Assembly (NCBI GenBank): GCA_947628215.1
Contig: CANQYZ010000011.1
Location: 1-56,592 of the forward strand
DNA length: 56,592 nucleotides
Source of the DNA: an uncultured Clostridia bacterium
GTDB lineage: Bacteria; Bacillota; Clostridia; TANB77; CAG-508
Direction of reading: 5' to 3'
Position 1 is the first letter of the stretch, and each line of letters begins with the position of its first letter. Below the pieces are notes generated by a model. It saw only the letters and a program-made list of their open reading frames with translations. It was not told the DNA's origin and did no database searches. This document shows, one piece after another, positions 28,180 through 37,140 of this stretch. A program made the translations under genes and the position numbers.

Positions 28180-29430
28180 ATGAAGGTTTTAATTGTAGGT
28201 GGAGGTCCTGCTGGAATGATTTCTGGAATTTCAGCAGCAAAAGATAATAATGAAGTTCTGTTATTTGAAAAAGAAACAGAACTTGGAAAAAAACTTTTAA
28301 TTACTGGAAAAGGAAGATGCAATATAACAAATAATATTGATATTTCTGAATTTATTCAAAATGTTCCAGGAAACGGAAGATTTTTATACAGTAGTTTTAA
28401 TTCTTTTACAAATAGAGATATTATTAATCTTTTAGAAGAAAATGGAGTTAAAACAAAAGTAGAAAGAGGAAATAGAGTATTTCCTGTATCAGATAAAGCA
28501 ATAGATGTTAGAAATGCTTTAGAAAAAGAGCTAAGAAAAGATGGAGTAAAAATAAAATTAAATTCTAAAGTAAAAGAAATAATTATAAAAGAAAATAAAG
28601 CTATTGGAATAGAACTTGAAAATGGAGAAAAAGTATATGGAGATAAAATAATTTTAGCAACTGGAGGAAAAAGTTATCCATTAACAGGTTCTACTGGAGA
28701 TGGTTATGCTATGGCTAAAAAATTAGGTCATACAATAATTAATCCTAAAGGATCTCTTGTACCACTTACATCAGATAGTGAAATTTGCAAAATGCTTCAA
28801 GGTTTAAGCTTAAAAAATGTAAAGGTCGAAATATTAGACATAGAAAAAAACAAAACGATCTATGAGGATTTTGGCGAGATGTTATTTACTCATTTTGGAG
28901 TAAGTGGTCCAACTATTTTAAGTAGTTCATCTCATATTTTAAGATATAAAAATATTGATAACTTATTTAAAGAAAATAAAATAAAATTATGTATAGATTT
29001 AAAGCCTGCACTTTCTGAAGAAGAACTAGATTTAAGAGTAAGAAGGGATTTTGAAGAATTTAAAAATAAACAATTTAAAAATTCTTTAGATAAGCTACTT
29101 CCAAAAAAAATGATAGATGCAGTAATTATAAAAAGCAAAATTAATAGTGAGAAAAAGGTAAATGAAATTACAAAAGAAGAGCGTTTTTCTTTAGTTAAGA
29201 CTTTAAAAAATTTTGAAATAAATATAAATGGATTCAGACCTGTAGAAGAGGCGATAATTACAGCTGGTGGAGTAGATATAAAAGAAATAAATCCTAAAAA
29301 TATGGAATCAAAATTAGTTAAGAATTTATTTTTTGCAGGAGAAATAATTGATGTAGATGCATATACAGGAGGATTTAATTTGCAAATTGCTTATTCTACA
29401 GGATATAGTGCTGGAAAAAATGATAAATAA
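28180..29430 (+). CDS. HI0933/YtfP family FAD-dependent oxidoreductase
   Basis: A 416-residue flavoprotein. The N-terminal dinucleotide-binding motif is VLIVGGGPAGMISGISA, followed by FEKETELGKKLLITGKGRCNITN, the family signature. IILATGGKSYPLTGSTGDGY and, at the end, LFFAGEIIDVDAYTGGFNLQIAYSTGYSAG complete it. The family is widespread; the reaction is not established. It lies in an operon-like run with the nucleosidase (10 nt gap) and the YigZ gene (9 nt gap). Confidence 0.92.
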   Translation: MKVLIVGGGPAGMISGISAAKDNNEVLLFEKETELGKKLLITGKGRCNITNNIDISEFIQNVPGNGRFLYSSFNSFTNRDIINLLEENGVKTKVERGNRVFPVSDKAIDVRNALEKELRKDGVKIKLNSKVKEIIIKENKAIGIELENGEKVYGDKIILATGGKSYPLTGSTGDGYAMAKKLGHTIINPKGSLVPLTSDSEICKMLQGLSLKNVKVEILDIEKNKTIYEDFGEMLFTHFGVSGPTILSSSSHILRYKNIDNLFKENKIKLCIDLKPALSEEELDLRVRRDFEEFKNKQFKNSLDKLLPKKMIDAVIIKSKINSEKKVNEITKEERFSLVKTLKNFEININGFRPVEEAIITAGGVDIKEINPKNMESKLVKNLFFAGEIIDVDAYTGGFNLQIAYSTGYSAGKNDK

Positions 29431-29439
29431 GGTGAGATA

Positions 29440-30060
29440 ATGTTTAAAACAATTAGTAAAAATACTACTGCTGAGATAGTAGAGAAAAAATCTAAATTTA
29501 TAGCTAATATTTTTTACATAGAAAGTGAAGAAGAAGCTGAAGAAATTATAAAAAATATTAGAAAAAAGTACTATGATGCAAGGCATAATTGTTTTGCTTA
29601 CAAGATAAATAAAGATAATATTACAAGATTTAGTGATGACGGAGAACCTTCTGGAACAGCAGGAGCTCCTCTTTTAAATATTATTGAAGGAAAAGGTTTA
29701 AGTAATATTTTAATAGTAGTTACAAGGTATTTTGGAGGAATCCTTTTAGGAACAGGGGGCTTAGTAAGAGCATATACAGAAAGTGCAATTTCTGCTTTAG
29801 AAAATGCAGAAATCGTAAGTAAAGTATATGGAAAAGTTGTAGCATTAGAAGTAGATTACAAATTTTTAGATAGTGTCAAATATTATTTAAAAAATGAAAA
29901 TATTTCTATTTCTAATATTGAATATAAAGATACTATTTTTATCGAAATAGAAGTAATAGATGAAGATATTGAAAAATTAAATAAGCAGCTTAAAGAAAAA
30001 AATTTAAATATCAAAAAAATCGCTATAATTACTGAAAAATATATAATAAAAAACAGTTAA
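29440..30060 (+). CDS. YigZ/IMPACT family protein
   Basis: A 206-residue protein with the UPF0029/IMPACT domain (about 1-120): SKFIANIFYIESEEEAEEII, the ARHNCFAY core, SDDGEPSGTAGAPLL and RYFGGILLGTGGLVRAYTESA. A C-terminal EF-G-like small domain follows. The bacterial role is unclear; eukaryotic IMPACT regulates a translation kinase. GAC GGA in DDGEPSG is read in frame. Confidence 0.93.
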   Translation: MFKTISKNTTAEIVEKKSKFIANIFYIESEEEAEEIIKNIRKKYYDARHNCFAYKINKDNITRFSDDGEPSGTAGAPLLNIIEGKGLSNILIVVTRYFGGILLGTGGLVRAYTESAISALENAEIVSKVYGKVVALEVDYKFLDSVKYYLKNENISISNIEYKDTIFIEIEVIDEDIEKLNKQLKEKNLNIKKIAIITEKYIIKNS

Positions 30061-30135
30061 AGAAAACAAAAAAGGAAAAAATTAGAAAAAATTCACGTGT
30101 GACTATAGAAATACGCAATCTCCGCATTTATAATA

Positions 30136-30158
30136 GAAATTGTAATTTTTTTACAATT
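30136..30158 (+). promoter_or_regulatory. AT-rich inverted repeat in the spo0A leader
   Basis: AAATTGTAA and TTACAATTT form a perfect inverted repeat 16 nt before the spo0A AAAGGAG site. It may be a regulator site or a hairpin in the leader. I do not recognise a clear 0A box or sigma-H promoter here. Confidence 0.35.
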
Positions 30159-30182
30159 TTTAACAAATAAGAAAGGAGATTT

Positions 30183-30998
30183 ATGAAAAACAAGATTAAA
30201 GTCTTAATTGCAGACGACAATACAGATTTTTCAGCAACATTAAAAAGCTATTTTGATAAGAATGATCACATGGAGGTAATAGCTGTTACAAAAGACGGAA
30301 TCGAAACAGTAGAGAAAATTAAAGAATTAAAACCAGATGTCGCATTACTAGATGTTATTATGCCAGAATTAGATGGAATTGGGGTTTTGGAGAAATTAAA
30401 CAGTATTAATTTAGAGAAGAAACCTTTTTGTGTAATGATTTCTGGAGTTGGACAAGATAAAGTTACAAAAAGGGCTCTAAAATTAGGAGCACAATATTAT
30501 GTAATGAAACCTTTCGATATGGAGTTATTAATAAAGAGAATAGAAGAACTTAGAGATGAAAATTTAGATGATTTAGAAAATAGTTTTATAGTAAAAGAGT
30601 CAAAATCAAGCTACATAGAGCTTAGCTCAAAAGCTAAATCAAAAGATGATTTAGAAGCATTAGTTACAAATATTATTCATGAAGTAGGAGTGCCAGCACA
30701 CATAAAAGGTTATCAATATCTAAGAGAAGCAATAATGATGACAGTAGAAGATATTGATATTATTAATCAAATAACAAAGCAATTATATCCAGATATTGCT
30801 CATAAATTTAAAACTACTTCTAGTAGAGTAGAAAGAGCAATAAGACATGCTATTGAGATTGCATGGGGTAGAGGACAATTAGAAACAGTACAAAACATAT
30901 TTGGTTATACAGTAAATTCACAAAAAGGAAAGCCTACAAATTCAGAATTTATTGCTATGATAGCTGATAAGCTAAGACTCGAACTTAAAACTGCATAA
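30183..30998 (+). CDS. spo0A: Sporulation master regulator Spo0A
   Basis: A 271-residue response regulator. The receiver domain has the acidic pair in [10 protein letters not shown] (Asp10/Asp11), the phosphoacceptor Asp in [13 protein letters not shown] and the conserved Lys in YVMKPFD. The C-terminal effector domain shows the Spo0A signature [18 protein letters not shown] with [15 protein letters not shown]. It activates sporulation genes by binding 0A boxes when phosphorylated. AAAGGAG precedes the ATG and a strong terminator follows the gene. Its presence supports an endospore-former ancestry, though no other sporulation gene is visible here. Confidence 0.97.
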   Translation: MKNKIKVLIADDNTDFSATLKSYFDKNDHMEVIAVTKDGIETVEKIKELKPDVALLDVIMPELDGIGVLEKLNSINLEKKPFCVMISGVGQDKVTKRALKLGAQYYVMKPFDMELLIKRIEELRDENLDDLENSFIVKESKSSYIELSSKAKSKDDLEALVTNIIHEVGVPAHIKGYQYLREAIMMTVEDIDIINQITKQLYPDIAHKFKTTSSRVERAIRHAIEIAWGRGQLETVQNIFGYTVNSQKGKPTNSEFIAMIADKLRLELKTA

Positions 30999-30999
30999 A

Positions 31000-31037
31000 A
31001 AAACGACTATTTACAATTTCGTAAATAGTCTTTTTTT
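31000..31037 (+). terminator. Terminator after spo0A
   Basis: GACTATTTAC pairs with GTAAATAGTC and is followed by seven Ts. Confidence 0.92.
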
Positions 31038-31070
31038 ATTGCTTACTTTAGTAACAGAGATATATAAATG

Positions 31071-31099
31071 TTGACAAATACAATATAATTTTGTTAAAT
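31071..31099 (+). promoter_or_regulatory. Probable promoter for the small RelB-like gene
   Basis: A perfect TTGACA lies 17 nt from TTAAAT, about 20 nt before the ATG at 31121. Confidence 0.5.
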
Positions 31100-31120
31100 A
31101 CGATAAAAGGAGAAAAAATT

Positions 31121-31273
31121 ATGACCAAGATTAGAGTAAGTAATGATATGATGGAATCAATGAAAGAAGCACAAGAAATAGAGAAACATCCTGAAAATTA
31201 TAAATCTTTTGATGATGTAGACAAATTTATGGAAGATTTACATAGTGAAATACAGACGGAAGATAAAAAATAA
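31121..31273 (+). CDS. Small protein, RelB/DinJ antitoxin-like C-terminus, no toxin beside it
   Basis: A 50-residue protein beginning TKIRVSNDMMESMKEAQEIE. Its second half (KSFDDVDKFMEDLHSEIQ) resembles the toxin-binding tail of RelB/DinJ antitoxins. The ATG is chosen because AAAAGGAG precedes it by about 9 nt; an upstream TTG is in frame but has no site. No RelE/YafQ-like gene follows. It could equally be an unrelated small regulatory protein. Confidence 0.55.
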   Translation: MTKIRVSNDMMESMKEAQEIEKHPENYKSFDDVDKFMEDLHSEIQTEDKK

Positions 31274-31314
31274 CCAAATAATATTCAAAAAAATGAAAAA
31301 ATTTCCAATTTTGA

Positions 31315-31343
31315 TTGAAAATTAAAAGAAAGTATTGTATATT
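31315..31343 (+). promoter_or_regulatory. Rightward sigma-A promoter of the type I toxin-like mRNA
   Basis: TTGAAA and TATATT are separated by exactly 17 nt. The predicted transcript starts near 31351, in the left arm of an inverted repeat. Confidence 0.7.
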
Positions 31344-31386
31344 ACTTTTCATAGGAAATGAATAGAAAAGCAGATGTGAGTGTTTC

Positions 31387-31419
31387 CACTTTACTTGATA
31401 GTTTTACTATCAGAAAGTG
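31387..31419 (+). promoter_or_regulatory. Stem-loop in the toxin 5' leader, next to the ribosome binding site
   Basis: CACTTT and TGATAG pair with CTATCA and AAAGTG around a TTTTA loop. The stem ends directly at the GAGGTGG ribosome binding site of the 33-codon gene, as expected for a leader that limits toxin translation. Confidence 0.6.
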
Positions 31420-31430
31420 AGGTGGTGTTT

Positions 31431-31532
31431 ATGCGATTTATATTATTCTTAATATATGGATTTATGATTTCTGCAGCATTAAACATAACCTTATTAGCAG
31501 TTATTTACATAATAATGACCAATAAGGAATAA
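31431..31532 (+). CDS. Short hydrophobic peptide, candidate type I toxin
   Basis: A 33-residue peptide: a short basic start (MRF), one membrane-spanning stretch of about 25 residues (including ILFLIYGFMISAALNITLL and AVIYIIM), and a polar end TNKE. GAGGTGG lies about 8 nt before the ATG. It is encoded on a short transcript that converges on a sRNA with its own consensus promoter, and both share a hairpin. This is the layout of type I toxin-antitoxin loci such as fst/RNAII. The peptide lacks the Fst P-x3-G motif, so if it is a toxin it is a different family. Confidence 0.65.
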   Translation: MRFILFLIYGFMISAALNITLLAVIYIIMTNKE

Positions 31533-31616
31533 ATAAAATAGCACTACATTTTGCTTTCGCCAGCAATGTAGTGCTTATCCCATGTGGAAACACACATTTC
31601 TGTATGTTCATTTCCT
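31533..31616 (-). ncRNA. Predicted small RNA, candidate type I antitoxin
   Basis: Transcribed leftward from a perfect TTGACA-17-TATAAT promoter (31623-31651). It is about 85 nt long. Its 5' part can form ATGTG/CACAT, and its 3' end is the hairpin GCACTACATT/AATGTAGTGC followed by a T-rich tail. It overlaps the tail of the toxin-like mRNA, so the two are complementary there. There is no open reading frame of note. Confidence 0.65.
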
Positions 31617-31622
31617 ATTCTT

Positions 31623-31651
31623 ATTATACATAGATTTTTGCAATCTGTCAA
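31623..31651 (-). promoter_or_regulatory. Consensus sigma-A promoter of the antitoxin-like sRNA
   Basis: Minus-strand TTGACA and TATAAT match the consensus at all 12 positions with a 17-nt spacer, one of the strongest promoters in the window. Confidence 0.88.
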
Positions 31652-31756
31652 ACAGTATATATTAACTATAATTCAGAATAATATAATAAAGTAAAAAATA
31701 GACTAGTATAAAATACTAGTTCATTTTTAGTTTTTATTGAGTGCTTTTATACATAG

Positions 31757-31785
31757 TTTACATAAACGCTTAAAAATGTTATAAT
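31757..31785 (+). promoter_or_regulatory. Promoter of the GC-richer cassette gene at 31.8 kb
   Basis: TTTACA and TATAAT are separated by 17 nt. The same type of promoter (TTTACA-17-TATACT) drives the cassette gene at 42.6 kb. Confidence 0.75.
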
Positions 31786-31831
31786 AGAAAAGAATTATCT
31801 TACTAAAGGAGGATGCTCTATAAAAATTGGC

Positions 31832-32287
31832 TTGTCAAGAGTCAGTCGGAAACTGAAGAAGATGTACGGGATCAAAGGTAACGAGGAAGCTATTATCAGA
31901 GATGAAAGTGGCAAACTTGTTGCTAAGATTTACCCGCTAACACTTGTAGAGGTTTACGTGATGACAGCAGATGGAGTGAAGGTCCTTGTTCTGGCAAAGA
32001 ACTTTAAAAGAAAATCTGACCAGAATTTGGACATTTCCGAAATTGCGACCTTATGTAATTATCATGTGAAGTACGTGAAGAACAGACGCTTTGAGAAAGA
32101 GAGCGATTTAAACGAAGATGATGTTAAAGTCATTGGTAGTGCAATCGAATTCGAAGAGGGATTAAGAGTATCTTTATCAGAAATTGATGCTTCTGATTAT
32201 CTCTCCAAATACTTCGTTCAGGGCGGGCAGAAGATTTACGTACTAAACAATAAAAGCAAAGAAATCAAAGGAGAAAGCAGAAAGTAA
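31832..32287 (+). CDS. GC-richer cassette gene 1, unknown function, start uncertain
   Basis: About 151 residues, unrecognised. Base and codon use (GTG, CTG, AAG, ATC, GCC) is clearly richer in GC than its neighbours, which suggests transfer. It has its own promoter and terminator. The start is unclear: the strong AAAGGAGG (31805-31812) is 7 nt from an ATA at 31820 in this frame, and 19 nt from the TTG at 31832. This frame reads SRVSRKLKKMYGIKGNEEA and contains an in-frame CGG (31847) as codon 6; skipping its C would lead to a TGA after two codons. An ATG at 31813 opens another frame that contains an in-frame CGG at 31867, and a +1 shift there would enter this frame at GIKGNEEA. Confidence 0.65.
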   Translation: MSRVSRKLKKMYGIKGNEEAIIRDESGKLVAKIYPLTLVEVYVMTADGVKVLVLAKNFKRKSDQNLDISEIATLCNYHVKYVKNRRFEKESDLNEDDVKVIGSAIEFEEGLRVSLSEIDASDYLSKYFVQGGQKIYVLNNKSKEIKGESRK

Positions 32288-32295
32288 GAAATGTC

Positions 32296-32327
32296 AGGGG
32301 TGCTCGAAATGTCGGGCACTTCCTTTT
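32296..32327 (+). terminator. Terminator of cassette gene 1
   Basis: GTGCTCGA pairs with TCGGGCAC (one G-U pair) and is followed by TTCCTTTTTT. Confidence 0.85.
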
Positions 32328-32409
32328 TTATATTCTTGCATAAAAAAATGTAATATGTTAAAGTGTAATTATAAAATTAAATAAAATACTTATGATAAGG
32401 GAAAGAAAA

Positions 32410-33546
32410 ATGATTAAAAGGGTAAGAAAATTATTATTTTTATCTTTAATATTTGCTTTTGTATTTAGCAGTTTATATTTTGCAGATGCACATAATGTGG
32501 AACTAGATCCAGAATCATTAATTACAATGCCAAGTATGATTTTTAGTGGAAAAGGCACAATAACAATAAGCAGTAAAGTTACAAATTATTCTTTATATTA
32601 TCAAGCTGTAAAGATGGATGATTCTGCATACCAAAGTGTATTGAGTACAACTGAAAATGGTAAAAAAGAAATAGCTAGCTTAGATGACGAATTAACTAAA
32701 TTAAAAAATGAGTTAGACAATTTAAGAGAAGCATATGATACTAAGAAAAAGGAATATGACAGTAAAGTAAATGATCAATCTATTTCTGATCAGGAAAAAC
32801 AGAAGATGGCAGAAGATTTAAAAGATGAAATGGATAACTATAATAAAAAAGTAAATAATTATAATGAGAAAATAAAATCAAGAAATAATCGAGTACAAGA
32901 AATAAATAATAGTATATATGGACTTACTCCATCTTATGTAGATAGCAATTGGACGGAAACAAAAGATAGAAGTTTTACAATAGATAGAAGTACTTTTGCA
33001 AAACAGCAAGCAATAGTAGTATGGGCTAAGCTTGTAACTTCTGATAATAATACTTATTATGATGAAACTATTTATGTCATAGATGGTACGCAAGCTGAAA
33101 AAGTTGATGTTACAGGAGTTTCTTTAGATAAAAAGAATCTATCATTAAGTGTTGGAAGTAGTTATACATTAACTGCAACAATTACTCCATCTAATGCAAC
33201 AAATAAAACTGTAGTATGGGAGAGCAATAATGAAAGTGTAGCAAGTGTAGTAAATGGAAAAGTTACAGGAAAAGGAATTGGAACAGCAACTATTACAGCT
33301 ACTACTGAAGATGGAAATCATACAGCAAGTTGTTTTGTTACAGTAACATCATCTGGAGAAAATCCAAATGAAAGTCCAAACGAAAATCCAGCTCCAAGTA
33401 CAAATCCAAGTAATACTCCCAAAGATCCAACAGTAGCAAATAATGATTTACCATTTGCAGGAGAAAATAAAGTATTTATTCTATTTATTGTTTTAAGTGC
33501 AATTGGAATTGTTTTCTATATAAAGTATAAAAACATAGATAAATAA
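32410..33546 (+). CDS. Surface protein with coiled coil, Big_2 domain and LPxxG-like anchor
   Basis: About 378 residues. The signal peptide is RVRKLLFLSLIFAFVFSS ending near FADA. A short beta domain is interrupted by a coiled coil of about 90 residues (about 85-175 of the mature part), followed by a Big_2 Ig-like domain (VTGVSLDKKNLSLSVGSSY through ASCFVTVTS). A Pro/Asn/Ser linker leads to LPFAG, a hydrophobic helix and a KYKNIDK tail, which looks like a sortase sorting signal with a variant motif. The start at 32410 is preferred to an ATG at 32392 because AAGGGA lies between them. Confidence 0.85.
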   Translation: MIKRVRKLLFLSLIFAFVFSSLYFADAHNVELDPESLITMPSMIFSGKGTITISSKVTNYSLYYQAVKMDDSAYQSVLSTTENGKKEIASLDDELTKLKNELDNLREAYDTKKKEYDSKVNDQSISDQEKQKMAEDLKDEMDNYNKKVNNYNEKIKSRNNRVQEINNSIYGLTPSYVDSNWTETKDRSFTIDRSTFAKQQAIVVWAKLVTSDNNTYYDETIYVIDGTQAEKVDVTGVSLDKKNLSLSVGSSYTLTATITPSNATNKTVVWESNNESVASVVNGKVTGKGIGTATITATTEDGNHTASCFVTVTSSGENPNESPNENPAPSTNPSNTPKDPTVANNDLPFAGENKVFILFIVLSAIGIVFYIKYKNIDK

Positions 33547-33561
33547 GAAAAAAATAAAGTA

Positions 33562-33600
33562 AAAAAATAGCTCTAACTTAAGAATTAGAGCTTATTTTTT
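33562..33600 (+). terminator. Terminator after the Big_2 protein gene
   Basis: AGCTCTAA pairs with TTAGAGCT, flanked by A and T runs. Confidence 0.88.
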
Positions 33601-33603
33601 GCC

Positions 33604-33632
33604 TTGAAAAATACTAAGCTATATGGTATAAT
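33604..33632 (+). promoter_or_regulatory. Sigma-A promoter of mfd
   Basis: TTGAAA and TATAAT are separated by 17 nt, about 30 nt before the mfd ATG. Confidence 0.8.
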
Positions 33633-33664
33633 ATTATCTCAAGTAAAAATTAAGGAGTGCATAA

Positions 33665-36600
33665 ATGGAACCATTAGTAAAGGTAGTACCTAATGTTAAG
33701 AAATTTAATAGCTATTTTTCTGATGTTAAAAATAAAGTAAGCCCAATAATGCTTTCAGGACTAACAGATAGTGGAAAAATACATTTAGCATATTCAACAG
33801 CTTTTTACTCAGAAAAACCTATTTGTATAATAACATATAATGAACTTCAAGCTAAAAAGCTTGTTAAAGATTTAGAGTTTTTTACAGATAAAATTGATGT
33901 GTTTACTAAAAGAGAAATATTCGCTTATGACTATTTAGCAGAAAGTAAAGACTCATTATATGAGAGAATATCTACTTTAAATAATATAGTAAATAAAAAA
34001 ACAAAAGTAGTAGTTACAACAATAGAGGCTGTTATGCAGCCAATGATAGATAAAAACGTTTTATACAAAAATAAGCTTTCTTTAAAAGTTGGAGATGAGT
34101 GTAATCTAGAGAAAATAAAAGAAAAGCTAGTTTTACTTGGATATGAAAGATATGACTTAATAGAAGGAAGAGGACAATTCAGTGTACGTGGTGGAATAAT
34201 TGATATTGCAGTAGACAAAAAAGAAGGCATAAGAATTGAACTTTGGGGAGATGAAATTGATTCTATTAGAAAATTTGATATTTCGACTCAAAGATCCACA
34301 GATATGTTAAAAAAAGTGGAAATTCTTCCAGCAATTGAGCTTGTTCTTGAAAATGATTTAGATACAGTTTGTAAAAACATTAATAATTTTAATTTTTCAG
34401 AAAGCTTTGATGAAATATTAGAAAATGATATTCAAGAAATAAAAAATGGAAATTACTTAAATAAAATAGATAGATATTTCAATTGCTTTTATAATAATAC
34501 AGTATCATTTTTAGATTATTTGTCAGATGATTTTATAATATTTTATGATGAAATTGGAAAAATAAAAGCAAGGTCTGAAAATATATTAAAAGATACAGAA
34601 GCAATTATAAAATCAGTTTTAGAGAAAAAGAAAATTCCTCCTCAGATACTAAGGTCTTTAAAAGACTATGTAAGTATTATGAATGAAAATATAGATAGAC
34701 AAAGAATATATCTAGAAAAAATGGATATAGGATTTGTTGATAAAGAAAGTATGCATGCGAAAAGAAATGGATATAGCTTTAGCTATAGGGAGGTCAACTT
34801 TTTTCGTAGTTCAATGGATTTATTGCTTGAGGAAATACAAAAAGCAGAAAGAAATGCAAAATATGCAGTAATCCTTTCAGGAACAAAAGAAAATGCAAAA
34901 AAGATATCAGAACTTTTAAATGAAAAAGAAATAAAAAATATATATGAAGAAAAATTAAAATCAGATTTAGTTCCAGGAATAGTAGCAGTTACAACTGGGA
35001 CTCTTTCTAGTGGATTTGAATGTTTCGATTTAAACTTAATAGTAATACCAATAGAAGAAATATTTGCAGTAAAACCGAAAAGAAAAAAAGTAACGTCAAG
35101 CTTTAAAGAAGGGGAAACAGTAATTTTTTCTGACTTAAAGGTAGGAGACTATGTAGTTCATAAAGCACATGGAATTGGAATGTATGTAGGTGTAAACACT
35201 ATAAAAGCAGATGGAGTAACAAAAGACTATATAAAAATAAAATATAAAGATGATGATGTTTTATATGTTCCAACTAACTCATTAGATAATGTTAGAAAAT
35301 ATATAGGTGGAGGAGATAATTCTGCTCCAAAACTTATGAGACTTGGAAGCAAAGAATGGGAAAATACTAAAAATAAAGTAAAATCAAATTTAAGAGAAGT
35401 TGCAAGAGAATTAATTGAACTTTATGCTAAAAGACAGAATATGTCAGGATTTGCTTTTTCAAAAGATACATCATGGCAAAAAGAATTTGAAGATGATTTT
35501 GAATATATAGAAACAGATGATCAATTAAGATGTATAGATGAAATAAAAAAGGATATGGAACTTCCAAAACCAATGGATAGACTTCTTTGTGGTGATGTCG
35601 GATATGGTAAAACAGAAGTTGCAATAAGAGGTGCTTTTAAGGCTGTAATGGATCAAAAACAAGTGGCATATTTAGTACCTACTACAATACTTGCAAATCA
35701 ACAGTATGAAGCTTTTAAAGAAAGAATGAAAAAATATCCAATTAGAATAGAGGTATTAAATAGATTTAGAACTAAAAAAGAACAAACTCAAATTGTAAAA
35801 AAATTAGCACTTGGTGAAATTGATATTTTAATTGGAACTCATAGAATACTTAGCGATGATGTTAAATTTAAAGATTTAGGATTACTAATAATAGATGAAG
35901 AGCATAGATTTGGTGTAAAAGATAAAGAGAAAATAAAAGAAATGAAAAATAATGTTGATGTACTTACAATGACAGCAACTCCAATTCCAAGAACACTTCA
36001 CATGTCAATAGTAGGTATTAGAGATATGTCAGTAATATATGAACCACCACAAAATAGAAGACCAGTTCAAACTTATGTCTTAGAATATGATGATGATGTT
36101 ATAAAAGAAGCAATAACAAAAGAGCTTGAAAGAGAAGGTCAAGTATTTTATCTTTATAATAAAGTAGAAAGCATTATTAAAAAAGCAGATGATATTTCTA
36201 AATTAGTACCTGAAGCAAAAGTTGCAATTGCACATGGAAAAATGACTGGTAAAGAAATAGAAGAAATAATGCAAGACTTTATAGATAAAAAAATAGATGT
36301 ACTTGTATGTACTACAATCTTAGAGTCTGGTATAGATATTCCAAATGCAAATACAATAATTGTAGAAAATGCAGATAGGCTTGGACTTGCTCAGTTATAT
36401 CAGATAAGAGGAAGAGTTGGAAGAAGTGATAAGCAAGCATATGCATACATAACTTATAGAAGAGACAAACTACTTTCTGAAGTTGCTGATAAAAGATTAA
36501 GAGCTATAAAAGAATTTACTGAATTTGGATCTGGATTTAAAATAGCAATGAGAGACTTAGAAATAAGAGGAGCTCGGAAGTATTTTAGGAGAATATCAAC

Positions 36601-37122
36601 ATCGGACATATGGAACAAGTAGGCTATGATATGTATTGTAAACTTTTAGATGAAGTAGTAAAAGAGATGAAAGGAATAGAAGTAAAAGAAGAAGTTGATG
36701 TTCAAATTGAACTAGATGTTTCAAGTTATATTCCAGAAGACTTCATAAGTGATTCTAATCAAAAAATTGAAGTTTATCAAAACATTGCTCTATGTCAAAA
36801 TGAAGAAGATATAAGAAATATAATAGATGAGATAATAGATAGATATGGAAGCATGCCAGATGAGATTGAAAAATTATTAGATATTGCAAGAATAAGAAAT
36901 CTATCTAGAGAGAAAAATATAAATAAGATTGTTCAAAGAAATGATAGAGTAATTTTCTATTTTGATGAAAAAAATTTTGATTTTAGTACAGTTGACAAAC
37001 TTCTAAAATTATATGTAAATAGAATTAGATTTTCACCAGCAAGAAGTCCATACATAACATTTGACTTAAGAGATAATAATAATGTTACTAAGGAAGTAAA
37101 AGAATTTTTAAGTAACATTTAA
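33665..37122 (+). CDS. mfd: Transcription-repair coupling factor Mfd, two +1 CGG shifts 28 nt apart
   Basis: A 1,151-residue translocase that removes stalled RNA polymerase and recruits UvrA; length is normal once two shifts are applied. Domains in order: UvrB-like region with SGLTDSGKIHLA, the RNA polymerase-interaction domain (GDYVVHKAHGIGMYVG), the helicase core with Walker A CGDVGYGKTEVAIR, DEEH, TATPIPRTLHMS, and RGRVGRSDKQAYAY, then the TRG and C-terminal domains. The pieces are 33665-36574, 36576-36602 and 36604-37122. Joining them gives RGA-GSILGEYQH-GHMEQVGYDMY, the conserved stretch before the C-terminal domain. GTC GGA in DVGYG has an out-of-phase CGG and is read normally. Confidence 0.96.
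36575..36577 (+). other. CGG +1 recoding site 6 (mfd codon 971)
   Basis: GCT CGG AAG must be read GCT (C) GGA AGT, giving RGA-GSILGE where other Mfd proteins have RGAGNLLG. The zero frame ends after about 15 codons. Confidence 0.94.
36603..36605 (+). other. CGG +1 recoding site 7 (mfd codon 980)
   Basis: CAT CGG ACA must be read CAT (C) GGA CAT, giving EYQH-GHMEQVG, matching the SGHI-type motif of other Mfd proteins. It is in frame only after site 6 has shifted; nine codons lie between the two sites. Confidence 0.94.
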
Positions 37123-37140
37123 AAAGTAAAAGGAGAAAAT

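Larger units (their letters stand above)
31351..31618. repeat. Inverted repeat bounding the toxin/sRNA locus
   Basis: The left arm (31351-31389) and right arm (31584-31618) are imperfect inverted copies of 35-39 nt. They share the cores ATAGGAAATGAA and GTGTTTCCAC in the same order when each is read inward. Each arm sits directly downstream of an inward-facing promoter, so two convergent transcripts would begin with nearly the same sequence. Confidence 0.8.

Noticed and set aside
31351..31618. MITE-type transposable element
   Set aside because: The inverted arms lie just inside two facing promoters and share transcript start sequence. No target-site duplication is evident, so a TA-type locus explains more.
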